Shown here: positions 21,019 through 30,143 of the stretch, piece after piece
How positions within the stretch are numbered: the stretch's first letter is position 1
Layout: the number at the start of each line of letters is the position of its first letter
NCBI RefSeq assembly: GCF_001662485.1
Contig: NZ_JMTM01000014.1
Coordinates: 1-37,017 of the forward strand
From: Flavobacterium succinicans
GTDB lineage: Bacteria > Bacteroidota > Bacteroidia > Flavobacteriales > Flavobacteriaceae
Direction of reading: 5' to 3'
Length of the DNA: 37,017 nucleotides
The notes under the pieces: model-generated
What the model saw: only the letters and a program-made list of their open reading frames with translations
What the model was told of the DNA's origin: nothing
Databases searched by the model: none
Position numbers and translations under genes: made by a program

Positions 21019-23880
21019 TTAATGCGCTTCCAACCAATTTTTACCTAATCCTATTTCAACATCCAATGGAACTGCCATTTTGAAGGCATTCTCCATTTCG
21101 TGTTTGATCATGGGTTGTATTTTTTCGAGTTCAGAATTATGTACGTCAAACACCAATTCGTCATGAACTTGTAATAACATTTTGGATTGCCAATTTTCAG
21201 AGCTTAGCTTTTTATGAATATTGATCATAGCTATTTTAATAATATCGGCAGCAGAACCTTGGATAGGGGCATTGACAGCGTTTCGTTCTGCTCCTCCACG
21301 AACAATGGCGTTGGCAGAATTGATGTCTTTCAAATAACGTCTTCTGCCCGAAATGGTTTCTACATAGCCGTTTTCTCTGGCAAAATCAACCTGTTCTTGT
21401 ATGAATGATTTTAATCTTGGATAGGTTTTGTAATAGGCTTCGATTAAATCTGCACTTTCTTTTCTAGATAAATTGGTTTGGTTGCTTAATCCAAAAGCCG
21501 ATACACCATAAATAATTCCGAAGTTCACCGTTTTAGCATGGCTACGTTGTTCTTTGGTTACTTCTTCTAAAGGAACATTAAACACTTTGGCAGCCGTACT
21601 TTTATGGATGTCTTCTTTGTTTTGAAAGGCTTTAATCATGTTTTCTTCCCCACATAAAGCGGCGATAATGCGTAATTCTATCTGGGAATAATCCGCAGAA
21701 AGTAGTGTGTAATTTTCATCACGTGCGATAAATGCTTTTCTGATTTGTCGTCCTCTTTCAGTACGAATAGGAATGTTTTGCAGGTTAGGGTTGTTAGAAC
21801 TCAAACGACCAGTTGCGGCAACCGTTTGCATATAATCGGTATGTACTCTTCCTGTTTTTTTGTCTACCTGATTGGGTAAGGCATCAATGTAAGTACTTTG
21901 CAGTTTTACCATTTGACGCCATTCGAGGATATCGCGAACAATTTGGTGTTCATGGGCTAAATAAGATAAAACTTCTTCTCCAGTAGCATATTGTCCTGTT
22001 TTGGTTTTCTTTTGTTTCGTTCCGCCAATTTTGAGCTTGTCGAATAATATATCGCCTAATTGTTTAGGAGAAGCCAAATTGAATTTCTCACCTGCAGTTT
22101 CATAAATTTGTTGTTCAAATGCATCGATTTCTTTTTGCATGTCAATCGACATTTTTTTCAGGAAATCGACATCAAGGTTAATCCCTTCTTTCTCCATATC
22201 GGCCAATACTTGTACTAATGGAATTTCGATCTCATCAAATAACTTTTTGGTGCCTACTTTTTCTAAAATTGGTTGAAAATGCTCCTTCAATTGAAAAGTG
22301 ATGTCAGCATCTTCGGTGGCGTATTCTTTAATCGCCTCCAATGCTACTTGACGCATCGATAACTGGTTCTTTCCTTTTTTGCCAATTAAGGTTTCGATAG
22401 ATTTTGGACTGTATTTTAGATAGGTTTCAGATAAAATATCCATATTGTGTCGCATATCTGGATTAATCAAATAATGCGCAATCATAGTATCAAACAGTTT
22501 TCCTTTGACTTGAATGTTATAATTGGATAAAATTTTCAAATCATATTTCATGTTTTGACCAATCTTCTCGATGGTTTCATTTTCGAAAAAAGGGATGAAT
22601 TTTTCTATCAATTCCTGAGCTTCTTCTTGGTTTTCGGGAAAAGGAACGTAAAATCCCTTGCCTTTTTCCCATGAAAAAGATAAACCAACTAGTTCGGCAT
22701 TCAAAGCATCGATTCCTGTCGTTTCAGTGTCAAAGCATACAGAAGTTTGTTGTAATAAATTTTGAAGTAATAATTTTACTGAAAAATCTCCTTGAATGAT
22801 TTGGTAGAAATGAGGAGTGTCTTCGAGTGTTTGGTAAAACTTATTTAAACCATTTTCGTTGCTATTCTCATCATCAGAGAATCCAAACAAATCCATTTGG
22901 TTTTCAGCAGATTTTTTTGACGCAGTCTTTTTTGAAGCTGTTGGATTCGTTTCGTTTCCATTGTCATTTCCATCTATTTCGTCATATTCTTTTCCCGTGC
23001 CAAAGAGTTTATCGAATTGTGTTTTCATTTGACGGAATTCCAATTCTTGAAACAAAGCATCTGTTTTTTCTACATCAGGTTTAGACAATTCATAATCGTT
23101 GGCATCAAAAGTAACAGGACAATCGAGTAGGATAGTGGCTAGTTTTTTGGATAAAATACCCAACTCTTTGTTTGCTTCAATTTTTGTTTTCATGGCCCCT
23201 TTAAGTTGATGTGTATTGGCCAACAAATTTTCTAAGGTGCCATATTCGGCCAAGAATTTCTTAGCGGTTTTTTCTCCAACTCCTGGTAATCCTGGAATGT
23301 TATCCGCAGAGTCACCCATCATTCCCAAAAAGTCAATTACTTGTTCTGGTCTTTCAATTTCAAATTTAGCCAAGACCTCTGGAATCCCCCATATTTCAAT
23401 ATCATTCCCCATTCGGGCAGGTTTGTACATAAAAATATTTTCAGAAACTAATTGTGCAAAATCCTTATCGGGAGTAACCATAAATACTTGATAGCCTTCT
23501 TTTTCAGCTTGTTTGGCTAAAGTTCCAATCAAATCATCGGCTTCAAAACCTGCTTTTTCAATGATGGGAATATGCATCGCCTTTAGCAATTCTTGAATAT
23601 AAGGAACGGCAATTTTTATCGCCTCTGGTGTTTCATCGCGATGGGCTTTGTATTCTTGATACATTTCATAACGATAATCACTACCTCCTTTGTCAAAAGC
23701 TACTGCCAAGTGATCGGGTTTTTCTCTTCGGATAACATCCATCAAAGAGTTCATGAATCCCATAATGGCCGAGGTATCCATTCCTTTGGAGTTGATTCTA
23801 GGATTTTTGATAAAAGCATAGTAGCCACGAAAAATCAAGGCATAGGCATCTAAAAGGAAAAGTCTTTTTTGAGTTGACAT
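21019..23880 (-). CDS. polA: DNA polymerase I
   Basis: A 953-residue enzyme for primer removal and repair synthesis. The 5'-3' exonuclease domain spans about residues 1-295 (start MSTQKRLFLLDAYALIFRGY; AFEADDLIGTLA and MGDSADNIPG blocks). The 3'-5' proofreading exonuclease is intact: Asp384 and Glu386 in FDTETTGID, and the YATEDADITF block. The polymerase has motif A ADYSQIEL (Asp730), motif B near HAKTVNFGIIYGVS and motif C VHDELVFDV (His906-Asp-Glu908). The frame stays open upstream to 23946, but ATG at 23880 gives the family N-terminus. A linker near residues 310-355 (KKTASKKSAENQMDLFGFSD) is lineage-specific. Confidence 0.97.
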   Translation of the reverse strand: MSTQKRLFLLDAYALIFRGYYAFIKNPRINSKGMDTSAIMGFMNSLMDVIRREKPDHLAVAFDKGGSDYRYEMYQEYKAHRDETPEAIKIAVPYIQELLKAMHIPIIEKAGFEADDLIGTLAKQAEKEGYQVFMVTPDKDFAQLVSENIFMYKPARMGNDIEIWGIPEVLAKFEIERPEQVIDFLGMMGDSADNIPGLPGVGEKTAKKFLAEYGTLENLLANTHQLKGAMKTKIEANKELGILSKKLATILLDCPVTFDANDYELSKPDVEKTDALFQELEFRQMKTQFDKLFGTGKEYDEIDGNDNGNETNPTASKKTASKKSAENQMDLFGFSDDENSNENGLNKFYQTLEDTPHFYQIIQGDFSVKLLLQNLLQQTSVCFDTETTGIDALNAELVGLSFSWEKGKGFYVPFPENQEEAQELIEKFIPFFENETIEKIGQNMKYDLKILSNYNIQVKGKLFDTMIAHYLINPDMRHNMDILSETYLKYSPKSIETLIGKKGKNQLSMRQVALEAIKEYATEDADITFQLKEHFQPILEKVGTKKLFDEIEIPLVQVLADMEKEGINLDVDFLKKMSIDMQKEIDAFEQQIYETAGEKFNLASPKQLGDILFDKLKIGGTKQKKTKTGQYATGEEVLSYLAHEHQIVRDILEWRQMVKLQSTYIDALPNQVDKKTGRVHTDYMQTVAATGRLSSNNPNLQNIPIRTERGRQIRKAFIARDENYTLLSADYSQIELRIIAALCGEENMIKAFQNKEDIHKSTAAKVFNVPLEEVTKEQRSHAKTVNFGIIYGVSAFGLSNQTNLSRKESADLIEAYYKTYPRLKSFIQEQVDFARENGYVETISGRRRYLKDINSANAIVRGGAERNAVNAPIQGSAADIIKIAMINIHKKLSSENWQSKMLLQVHDELVFDVHNSELEKIQPMIKHEMENAFKMAVPLDVEIGLGKNWLEAH

Positions 23881-24108
23881 GTATTTTGAATCTAAAATTT
23901 GAAAGGGTAAAAATAAACAAAGCAATTTGATTTTGTCCATTGCCATTCTTCAAACTCTCGCTTTTGTCTAAAATAATTACTTCTATGGAACGGAAATTAA
24001 ATTATGCAAGAGAAGTAGGCTTGTTTTTTCTAAAACATAAGTTAAAAAATGAGCAAGGCGATTCATAGCGCCTACTTTCTTTGTTAATTTGTGCTAAATT
24101 TTAGAAAT

Positions 24109-25344
24109 ATGATATTTCGCTTTTTAGTTTTGTTATTGATTTTGGCGTTTATCGAGGTTTACGCTTTTCAAGCTGTCAAAACAATAACAAAGAATAGGAC
24201 TTTTTTATGGATATATGCTGTACTTAGTATTGCATTGCTCTTTTATATAATTTACGGTTTCACACAATTTGATCGTTCTGTTGGACAAACACAATCTAGT
24301 CTTCGCACTATGGGATTATTATTGTTGGTTTATGTTCCAAAGATTTTAATTACTCTTATCTTGTTGGGAGAAGATGTTTTTAGGATTTTGACAGGAGTGA
24401 TTAATCATTTTGTAGAAAATAGTAATGAATCTACTTTTTTGCCTTCTCGTAGAAAATTTGTTAGCCAGGTGGGTTTAGGTTTGGCTGCAATTCCATTCTT
24501 ATCAATGATTTATGGAATTTTTGAAGGGAAATATAATTTTAAAGTCATCAAACAGGCTATTTTTTTTCCTGATTTACCTGATGCTTTTGATGGTTTTACA
24601 ATCACTCAAATTTCAGATGTTCACAGTGGAAGCTTTGATAATGCGGAAAAAATTCAATATGCCATTGATTTGATTAATGAACAAAAAACAGATTTGATTT
24701 TATTTACTGGAGATATTGTAAATACTCATGCCAAAGAGATGCATCCTTGGATTGACACTTTCAATAAAATAAACAAACATGCATTCGGTAAATATGCTGT
24801 GCTAGGAAACCATGATTATGGCGAATATGTTACCTGGAAAACAAAAGAAGAAAAAGCTGAGAATTTTGAAGCCATAAAGCAATTGTATAGACAAATAGGT
24901 TTTACACTTTTGCTAAACGAGCATACATTTATCGAAAAAGATGGACAAAAAATAGCCTTAGTGGGTGTTGAAAACTGGGGGCATAACTTCAAGCAAGCTG
25001 GAGATTTGAACAAAGCTGCTGTGGGTTTAACCAAAGAAGATTTTAAAATTCTTATGAGTCATGACCCAAGCCATTGGGAACATATAGTGAAAAATGATAA
25101 TAAACATTTTCATCTTACGCTTTCAGGACATACCCATGGCATGCAATTTGGTATAGAAATCCCTGGATATTTTAAATGGAGTTTAGCGCAATACGTTTAT
25201 AAACAATGGGCTGGTTTATACGAAAATTTAGGAAGATACGTTTATGTTAACCGTGGTTTTGGTTTTCATGCTTATCCTGGGAGAGTGGGTATTATGCCTG
25301 AAATAACTGTTATTCAACTAAAAAAAGGAGAAAATCGGGCGTAA
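24109..25344 (+). CDS. Membrane metallophosphoesterase
   Basis: A 411-residue calcineurin-like phosphoesterase. The N-terminal 100 residues hold three membrane segments (IFRFLVLLLILAFIEVYAF, LWIYAVLSIALLFYIIYGF, MGLLLLVYVPKILITLILLG). A block SRRKFVSQVGLGLAAIPF follows at about residues 113-130, which looks like a twin-arginine signal with its hydrophobic core. The catalytic domain has SDVH (Asp170, His172), GDIVN (Asp202), LGNHDY and SGHTHG, all the metal ligands. The family includes YkuE/YaeI-like enzymes acting on undecaprenyl or lipid-A precursor phosphates, but the substrate here is not known. The frame stays open to a GTG at 24091; ATG 24109 is preferred. Confidence 0.9.
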   Translation: MIFRFLVLLLILAFIEVYAFQAVKTITKNRTFLWIYAVLSIALLFYIIYGFTQFDRSVGQTQSSLRTMGLLLLVYVPKILITLILLGEDVFRILTGVINHFVENSNESTFLPSRRKFVSQVGLGLAAIPFLSMIYGIFEGKYNFKVIKQAIFFPDLPDAFDGFTITQISDVHSGSFDNAEKIQYAIDLINEQKTDLILFTGDIVNTHAKEMHPWIDTFNKINKHAFGKYAVLGNHDYGEYVTWKTKEEKAENFEAIKQLYRQIGFTLLLNEHTFIEKDGQKIALVGVENWGHNFKQAGDLNKAAVGLTKEDFKILMSHDPSHWEHIVKNDNKHFHLTLSGHTHGMQFGIEIPGYFKWSLAQYVYKQWAGLYENLGRYVYVNRGFGFHAYPGRVGIMPEITVIQLKKGENRA

Positions 25345-25358
25345 TTAGTTAAAAATGC

Positions 25359-25366
25359 TATATTTG
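25359..25366 (+). promoter_or_regulatory. -7 box of the thioredoxin-like gene promoter
   Basis: TATATTTG followed by CACCGT, an exact match to TAnnTTTG, 50 bases before the start codon. No clear TTG is present at the expected -33 distance. Confidence 0.55.
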
Positions 25367-25415
25367 CACCGTAATATCTCTGTATAAAGTATTATAAATT
25401 AAATATTTTGGTTTT

Positions 25416-25712
25416 ATGTCAAAATTTGGAGAACTTATAAATGCACAAGTTCCTGTGTTAATCGATTTTTACACAGATTGGAACGAATCTTCAGTTTCGA
25501 TGCATCCAGTTATAAAAGATGTGGCTGCTGCTCTTGGCGATAAGGCCAAGGTGATACGAATTGATGTTGATAAAAATCAAGAATTAGCCGAAGTTTTACG
25601 AATTAAAGGATTGCCTACTTTGATGATTTACAAAGAAGGAGTAATGATGTGGAGGCAATCAGGAGAACTAGATGCTAATACGATCATAGGTTTGGTTCAA
25701 GAGCAACTATAG
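25416..25712 (+). CDS. Thioredoxin-fold protein without cysteines
   Basis: A 98-residue protein with a complete thioredoxin fold: VLIDFYTDWNESSVSMHPVI at the active-site position, VIRIDVDKNQELAEVLRIKG, and the cis-proline in GLPTLMIYKEG. The WCGPC motif is replaced by WNESS, and there is no cysteine anywhere in the protein, so it cannot be a disulfide oxidoreductase. It may act as a chaperone, scaffold or binding domain. It starts 71 bases after the metallophosphoesterase gene and has its own -7 box. Confidence 0.9.
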   Translation: MSKFGELINAQVPVLIDFYTDWNESSVSMHPVIKDVAAALGDKAKVIRIDVDKNQELAEVLRIKGLPTLMIYKEGVMMWRQSGELDANTIIGLVQEQL

Positions 25713-25770
25713 TTTTTGAGGCTAAAAAGACTTAGTTTTATTTCATATAAGTAACGGATTTATATTTGAA

Positions 25771-26412
25771 TCATCTTGGAATGACTTCAAATGTAAATCC
25801 TTTCTGTTTTAAGTAGTCTATAGTTTTTGGAAGTGCATATTTTAAGTTTTTTTCTGCTTTTAAGCTGTCGTGAAAAACAATGATACTTCCTGATTGAACA
25901 GACGAAATTACATTATTTAGACATTTTTCAGGTGTGATTTGTGTATCGAAATCAGCACTTAGTACATCCCACATAATAATTTTATAGCCTAATTCTTTAA
26001 TTTTTTTTGCTTGCCCTTTTTTGATTCGGCCATAAGGAGGGCGAAAGAGGTAGGGCTGCTTACCCGTGTTTTGGCTAATAATAGCATCACATTTTTTGGT
26101 GTTTTCTAAGTAAATTTCTTCGCTATTTTTCCAGCCATTGTAGTGGTCGTTGGTGTGATTGCCAACAGTATGTCCTTCATTAACTAGTTGTTTGAAAAGT
26201 TCTGGTTGTGCTTGAATGTTTTTGCCAATGCAAAAAAAAGTAGCTTTGATGTTTTCTTTTTTTAGTAATTCAAGAACCCATTCTGTTATTTCGGGAGTGG
26301 GACCATCATCAAAAGTTAAATAAATACAATTGTTTTTATTAGGGAGATCCCAGATATAATTGGAAAAATACGTTTTAATGAGGGCATTGGTTTTAATCCA
26401 ATAGAATGACAT
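25771..26412 (-). CDS. Polysaccharide deacetylase (NodB domain, CE4 family)
   Basis: A 213-residue protein that is nearly all NodB domain. The metal and catalytic residues are present: TFDDGP at 33-38 (Asp35, Asp36), His86 and His90 in NHTNDH, RPPYGR for substrate contact, and the C-terminal VFHDS. Family members remove N-acetyl groups from peptidoglycan or other amino-sugar polymers. There is no clear signal peptide, only a weak hydrophobic N-terminus, so the compartment is uncertain. It is separated from the GT117 gene by a strong terminator. Confidence 0.9.
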   Translation of the reverse strand: MSFYWIKTNALIKTYFSNYIWDLPNKNNCIYLTFDDGPTPEITEWVLELLKKENIKATFFCIGKNIQAQPELFKQLVNEGHTVGNHTNDHYNGWKNSEEIYLENTKKCDAIISQNTGKQPYLFRPPYGRIKKGQAKKIKELGYKIIMWDVLSADFDTQITPEKCLNNVISSVQSGSIIVFHDSLKAEKNLKYALPKTIDYLKQKGFTFEVIPR

Positions 26413-26441
26413 ATTCTTTTTTTTAATTTTAAAGATAAAAA

Positions 26442-26472
26442 AAATGTAGCATAAACTAGTTATGCTACATTT
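26442..26472 (-). terminator. Rho-independent terminator of the GT117 gene
   Basis: AAATGTAGCATAA (26442-26454) and TTATGCTACATTT (26460-26472) make a perfect 13-bp helix with a five-base loop. On the minus strand it is followed by a run of T, and it lies 20 bases after the GT117 stop codon. Confidence 0.93.
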
Positions 26473-26492
26473 ATCAGAAGGTGTTTTTTGTG

Positions 26493-29400
26493 TTATTCTT
26501 TTTCTCTACCAAATCTTTCAAAAATAGTGATATAGGTATTAAATTGCACTTTGTTTTTATTGTAAAAATCCAAATCTCCACTTTCTTTCATTACTAATAA
26601 CAAACTTCTGTAGCGTTCGATATCTGTAATGATATCAATAGCAATATCTGATTGTTCGGAAGGAGGTAAGGTGCTGTAATATTTGAGGTTTTCTTTGTAC
26701 TTCCCAATTAATTTTAACAATAAATCTTGTGCTTTTGCTTTTTCGTTAATGTCATAATATCCTTTGGCAAAAGGTTCAACTAAGGAGTAATAGCCAAATT
26801 TGTCCAAGGGCATTTTGGTCATTGCTAATTCTATGATATTTTTTGCTTTTTCTTTTTTGCCTTCCAAAATCAATTGATTCATTAATCTTGACAAGTAAGA
26901 GCGATAAGTTATACTGTTTTTTCTAGTTTCAGGGTCATGATAAATAGTAAGGCTTTCGCTATTTCCCCAATCCCATTTCATCACATTTTTGTACATTTTA
27001 TCACTATCAATTCCTCCCATTTCTAATGGACTTGCATCTTTTGGGATAACAGTTTTGATAGGAACCAATTTATAAGTCATTCCGTCCAATTGAAGGTAAT
27101 TTTTCATCCAAAGAAAATCTTCATCGTCATAGGCGCCACCACTAAAATAAATAGGTCTTTTCCAGTTGTTGTTTGCGATTAAATCAAGCATCATCAATCG
27201 GTTTTTGTATAAAGCACGACCTTTCATGTCAATATCTATATAAGGCACTATTGAGTCGTATTGTTTTGGGGACACCACCTTATTTTTGATAACAGCTTCT
27301 TTGTCAACAGCAAGCCTGATTTTATTTGTTGGGTAAAAATGAATTGATTGACCATTGTCCATCTCAACAATTGATTTTGGGTTTTTGATAAAAGTAATCA
27401 TGTCTTTGATGTCCCATCTGTTTTCAATTTTTGGAATATGAGCTACATAATCTAGTTTGTCACCTACATAGTCTTCATGATTAAACGATATCGGCAAAGG
27501 TTCTGATTCATATGCTTTTCGTTTCATTTGGTCAATGTACCAATCAGTCATAAACAGACTTGTATTCACAATTCGAATATCGGTTCTTACTTTCTCAATT
27601 TCTTGAGCGTACCATAAAGGGAAAGTGTCATTGTCTCCAATGGTAAACAAAATCGCGTTTTTGTCACACGAATTCAGGTAAGCCTTAGCCATTGCGACTG
27701 CAGTATATTTGTTTGAACGATCATGATCATCCCAGTTTTGAGAAGCCATTAAAACTGGTGCGGCTAGCAAACTTCCTGCGATAATAATTGGCCCAGCTAT
27801 TTTTGGAGCTAAGTATTTTTGAAGACTTTCATAGAGAGCATAAACGCCAAATCCAATCCAAATAGCAAAAACATAAAAGGATCCTACTAAGGCATAGTCT
27901 CTTTCTCTTGGTTCAAATGGGCGTTCGTTTAGATAAATTTTAAGCGCAAAACCTGTAAACAAGAATAATACTAAAAGAACATAAAAGCTTTTCAGGTCTT
28001 TGTTCGCATGGTACATTAAGCCAATTAAGCCAAGGATAAAAGGTAGGAAGTAATAAGTGTTTCTCCCTTTATTATTTAATACATCCGAAGGTAAGTTGTC
28101 TTGTGATCCAAGATGAATGGAGTCCATAAATGAAATGCCACTAAGCCAATTACCATCAAGATTGTCATATTTACCTTGAATGTCGTTTTGCCTTCCTACG
28201 AAATTCCACATCAAATATCTCCAATACATGTAGCCAAATTGGTATTCGAACATAAACGTAAAATTGTCTACTGTGGTTGGTTTGTCTATGATCAAATAGT
28301 CGCCGTAGCTTTTTAGGAATTTAATGTAACCACTATTGTCAATTTGTTTTTGAGCGTAAGCACTTCTAAATTCTGCAACAATTTTTTCTATTTCATTTCG
28401 AACTTGTGCGGTAGCTTTATTTAAATCTTCTTCGCTTAACTGACTCGGATCAATGCCGTATTTTACCAAATCTTCTTCATAAGGATAGTTAGGGTTTAGT
28501 CTAAAAGCGGGTGGATTGGTAAAATTAATGTAGTTTTCAATATGATCTGCACTTCTCATACGTGGCAAAATAGTTTTGTGATTATCATCACTATTTTGTT
28601 CAGCATTTTTAAAGTTATTGACTATAACGTATTTGCCGCTTTTGTAATCTCTTTCATAATTGGGAGCCTTGTCTAAATAGGGGTTGTTAGGATCAAGACC
28701 CGCAAAAGTTTCGGTGTATTGTGATCCATAGAACAAAGGGCTTGCGCCATATTGCTCTCTGTTGTAATAGGCTAATACCTCTCTTGCATCGGATGGTTTA
28801 TTTTCGTTGATAACTACATTAGCATTGGCTCTAATGGGTAACATCATCCAAGTTGAAAAGCCAATTAAAATAAATAAAATGCAAAGAATTATGGTGTTGT
28901 AAAAAACCAATCCTTTTTGGCGAGTGTATTTTAATCCAAAGTAGAAGAATAAACCAAATAATATGGCAACAAAAATAGTCCCTGAATCAAATGGCATTCC
29001 TAGAGAATTAACCATAAACACTTCTGTTTTTCCGAAGAAAGCCATGGTTAATGGAAGAAGTAATTTGAAAATGAATAATAATACAGATATTACTACAATA
29101 TTAGCAATAATGAAATTTTTAATAGTGACCTTTTCATAATGTTTGAAATAATATAAAAATCCAATAGCAGGAATAGTAAGTAAGGCCATAAAGTGAACAC
29201 CAAATGATAACCCAATTACTAATGAGATAATGAGGAGCCATTTGTTTCCTTTTGGTTTATCCATGTCTTGTTCCCAACGCAAACCTAACCAAAATAACAG
29301 AGCGATTAACAAAGAAGCCATCGCATAAACCTCTGCTTCGACTGCGTTATACCAAAAACTATCTGAAAAAGTATAAGCAAGAGTACCAACAAAAGAACTT

Positions 29401-29774
29401 CCTAAGATTACGATATTATTAGCAGTATTGATTTCTGAAACACGAGCAATTATTTTTTTTAAAATCATTGAGCTAGACCAGAACATAAACAATATGGTAA
29501 AGGCACTTGAAAATACAGATAACATATTTACCATTAGCGCAACATGTTGGTCGTTTGAAGCAAACATGGCAAAGAAAGCACCCATCATTTGAAAAAGTGG
29601 GGCTCCAGGAGGGTGACCAACTTCCAGTTTAGCGGCGGTTGCAATGTATTCTCCACAATCCCAAAAACTCATAGTGGGTTCTACCGTTAATGAGTAAGTA
29701 ATTAAAGCAATGCCGAAAGCAATCCAGCCTAAAATGGTATTCCATTTATTAAAGTTGAAAGAGGTCTTATCCAT
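26493..29774 (-). CDS. DUF2723 / GT117 family membrane protein
   Basis: A 1093-residue protein. The N-terminal third is a GT-C type membrane region with about ten helices; the first luminal loop carries PTMSFWDCGEYIATAAKLEV and HPPGAPLFQ, the DUF2723 signature with its acidic residues. Further helices lie around residues 560-680. The C-terminal part is soluble and contains the LFTIGDNDTFPLWYAQEI block, a DDEDF block (AYDDEDFLWM), and helical repeats near residues 950-1090. GT117 proteins are found mainly in Bacteroidetes and are thought to be glycosyltransferases that glycosylate exported proteins or lipids; the donor and acceptor here are not shown. It ends at its own terminator and starts 237 bases from tRNA-Gln. 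Confidence 0.9.
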   Translation of the reverse strand: MDKTSFNFNKWNTILGWIAFGIALITYSLTVEPTMSFWDCGEYIATAAKLEVGHPPGAPLFQMMGAFFAMFASNDQHVALMVNMLSVFSSAFTILFMFWSSSMILKKIIARVSEINTANNIVILGSSFVGTLAYTFSDSFWYNAVEAEVYAMASLLIALLFWLGLRWEQDMDKPKGNKWLLIISLVIGLSFGVHFMALLTIPAIGFLYYFKHYEKVTIKNFIIANIVVISVLLFIFKLLLPLTMAFFGKTEVFMVNSLGMPFDSGTIFVAILFGLFFYFGLKYTRQKGLVFYNTIILCILFILIGFSTWMMLPIRANANVVINENKPSDAREVLAYYNREQYGASPLFYGSQYTETFAGLDPNNPYLDKAPNYERDYKSGKYVIVNNFKNAEQNSDDNHKTILPRMRSADHIENYINFTNPPAFRLNPNYPYEEDLVKYGIDPSQLSEEDLNKATAQVRNEIEKIVAEFRSAYAQKQIDNSGYIKFLKSYGDYLIIDKPTTVDNFTFMFEYQFGYMYWRYLMWNFVGRQNDIQGKYDNLDGNWLSGISFMDSIHLGSQDNLPSDVLNNKGRNTYYFLPFILGLIGLMYHANKDLKSFYVLLVLFLFTGFALKIYLNERPFEPRERDYALVGSFYVFAIWIGFGVYALYESLQKYLAPKIAGPIIIAGSLLAAPVLMASQNWDDHDRSNKYTAVAMAKAYLNSCDKNAILFTIGDNDTFPLWYAQEIEKVRTDIRIVNTSLFMTDWYIDQMKRKAYESEPLPISFNHEDYVGDKLDYVAHIPKIENRWDIKDMITFIKNPKSIVEMDNGQSIHFYPTNKIRLAVDKEAVIKNKVVSPKQYDSIVPYIDIDMKGRALYKNRLMMLDLIANNNWKRPIYFSGGAYDDEDFLWMKNYLQLDGMTYKLVPIKTVIPKDASPLEMGGIDSDKMYKNVMKWDWGNSESLTIYHDPETRKNSITYRSYLSRLMNQLILEGKKEKAKNIIELAMTKMPLDKFGYYSLVEPFAKGYYDINEKAKAQDLLLKLIGKYKENLKYYSTLPPSEQSDIAIDIITDIERYRSLLLVMKESGDLDFYNKNKVQFNTYITIFERFGREKE

Positions 29775-29960
29775 GAATTTTTATAGAGTTTGATTTCAAT
29801 TACAAAGAAAATGTTTTTTTGTGTAACGTAACAAGCATTAACATTATTTTCTGCAAAAGTATTGGAATGTTACAAGTTTCTGAAAACTAGAGTTTTTGGT
29901 TTTTTTTGATTTCGATTTGTAAATTATTTTCATTTTTTTTGAATAAAACTGCCTTAAAAA

Positions 29961-29991
29961 TTTGTACAACTTAAAATTTGTATTAAATTTG
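29961..29991 (+). promoter_or_regulatory. Consensus Bacteroidetes promoter of tRNA-Gln
   Basis: TTTG at 29961-29964, 19 bases, TAAATTTG at 29984-29991. This is a perfect match to TTTG-N19-TAnnTTTG, with the mature tRNA beginning 20 bases downstream. Confidence 0.85.
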
Positions 29992-30011
29992 CACTCGCTT
30001 AATCGCACTGC

Positions 30012-30082
30012 TGGTCTATGGTGTAATGGTAACACAACTGTTTTTGGTGCAGTCTTTCTAGGTTCGAGTCCTAGTAGACCAA
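30012..30082 (+). tRNA. tRNA-Gln (anticodon TTG)
   Basis: Cloverleaf read directly: acceptor TGGTCTA with TAGACCA, discriminator A; D-loop ATGGTGTAATGGTAACAC; anticodon helix ACTGT with GCAGT (one T-G pair) and loop TTTTGGT, anticodon TTG reading CAA and CAG; T-arm CTAGG TTCGAGT CCTAG. The CCA end is not encoded. It has its own promoter and terminator. Confidence 0.97.
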
Positions 30083-30083
30083 C

Positions 30084-30113
30084 AAAAAAGCCTCTCAATC
30101 GAGAGGCTTTTTT
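30084..30113. terminator. Terminator after tRNA-Gln, also usable by the stress-protein gene
   Basis: AAAAAAGCCTCTC (30084-30096) and GAGAGGCTTTTTT (30101-30113) with loop AATC. The helix has a T-run on both strands, so it can end the tRNA transcript on the plus strand and the universal stress protein transcript on the minus strand. Confidence 0.92.
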
Positions 30114-30115
30114 TT

Positions 30116-30137
30116 ATGCCTCATTTTCATGAGGCAT
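30116..30137. terminator. Second hairpin in the tRNA-Gln/stress-protein spacer
   Basis: ATGCCTCAT (30116-30124) pairs with ATGAGGCAT (30129-30137) with loop TTTC, followed by TTTGTTTT on the plus strand. With the preceding hairpin it forms a tandem termination region between convergent genes. Confidence 0.7.
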
Positions 30138-30143
30138 TTTGTT

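Noticed and set aside
29844..30098. Minus-strand open frame of 84 codons beginning MRGFFVGLLGLEPRKTAPKT
   Set aside because: It is the antisense of the terminator and tRNA-Gln; GLEPR-type peptides are a familiar artefact of translating the T-arm of tRNA genes backwards.
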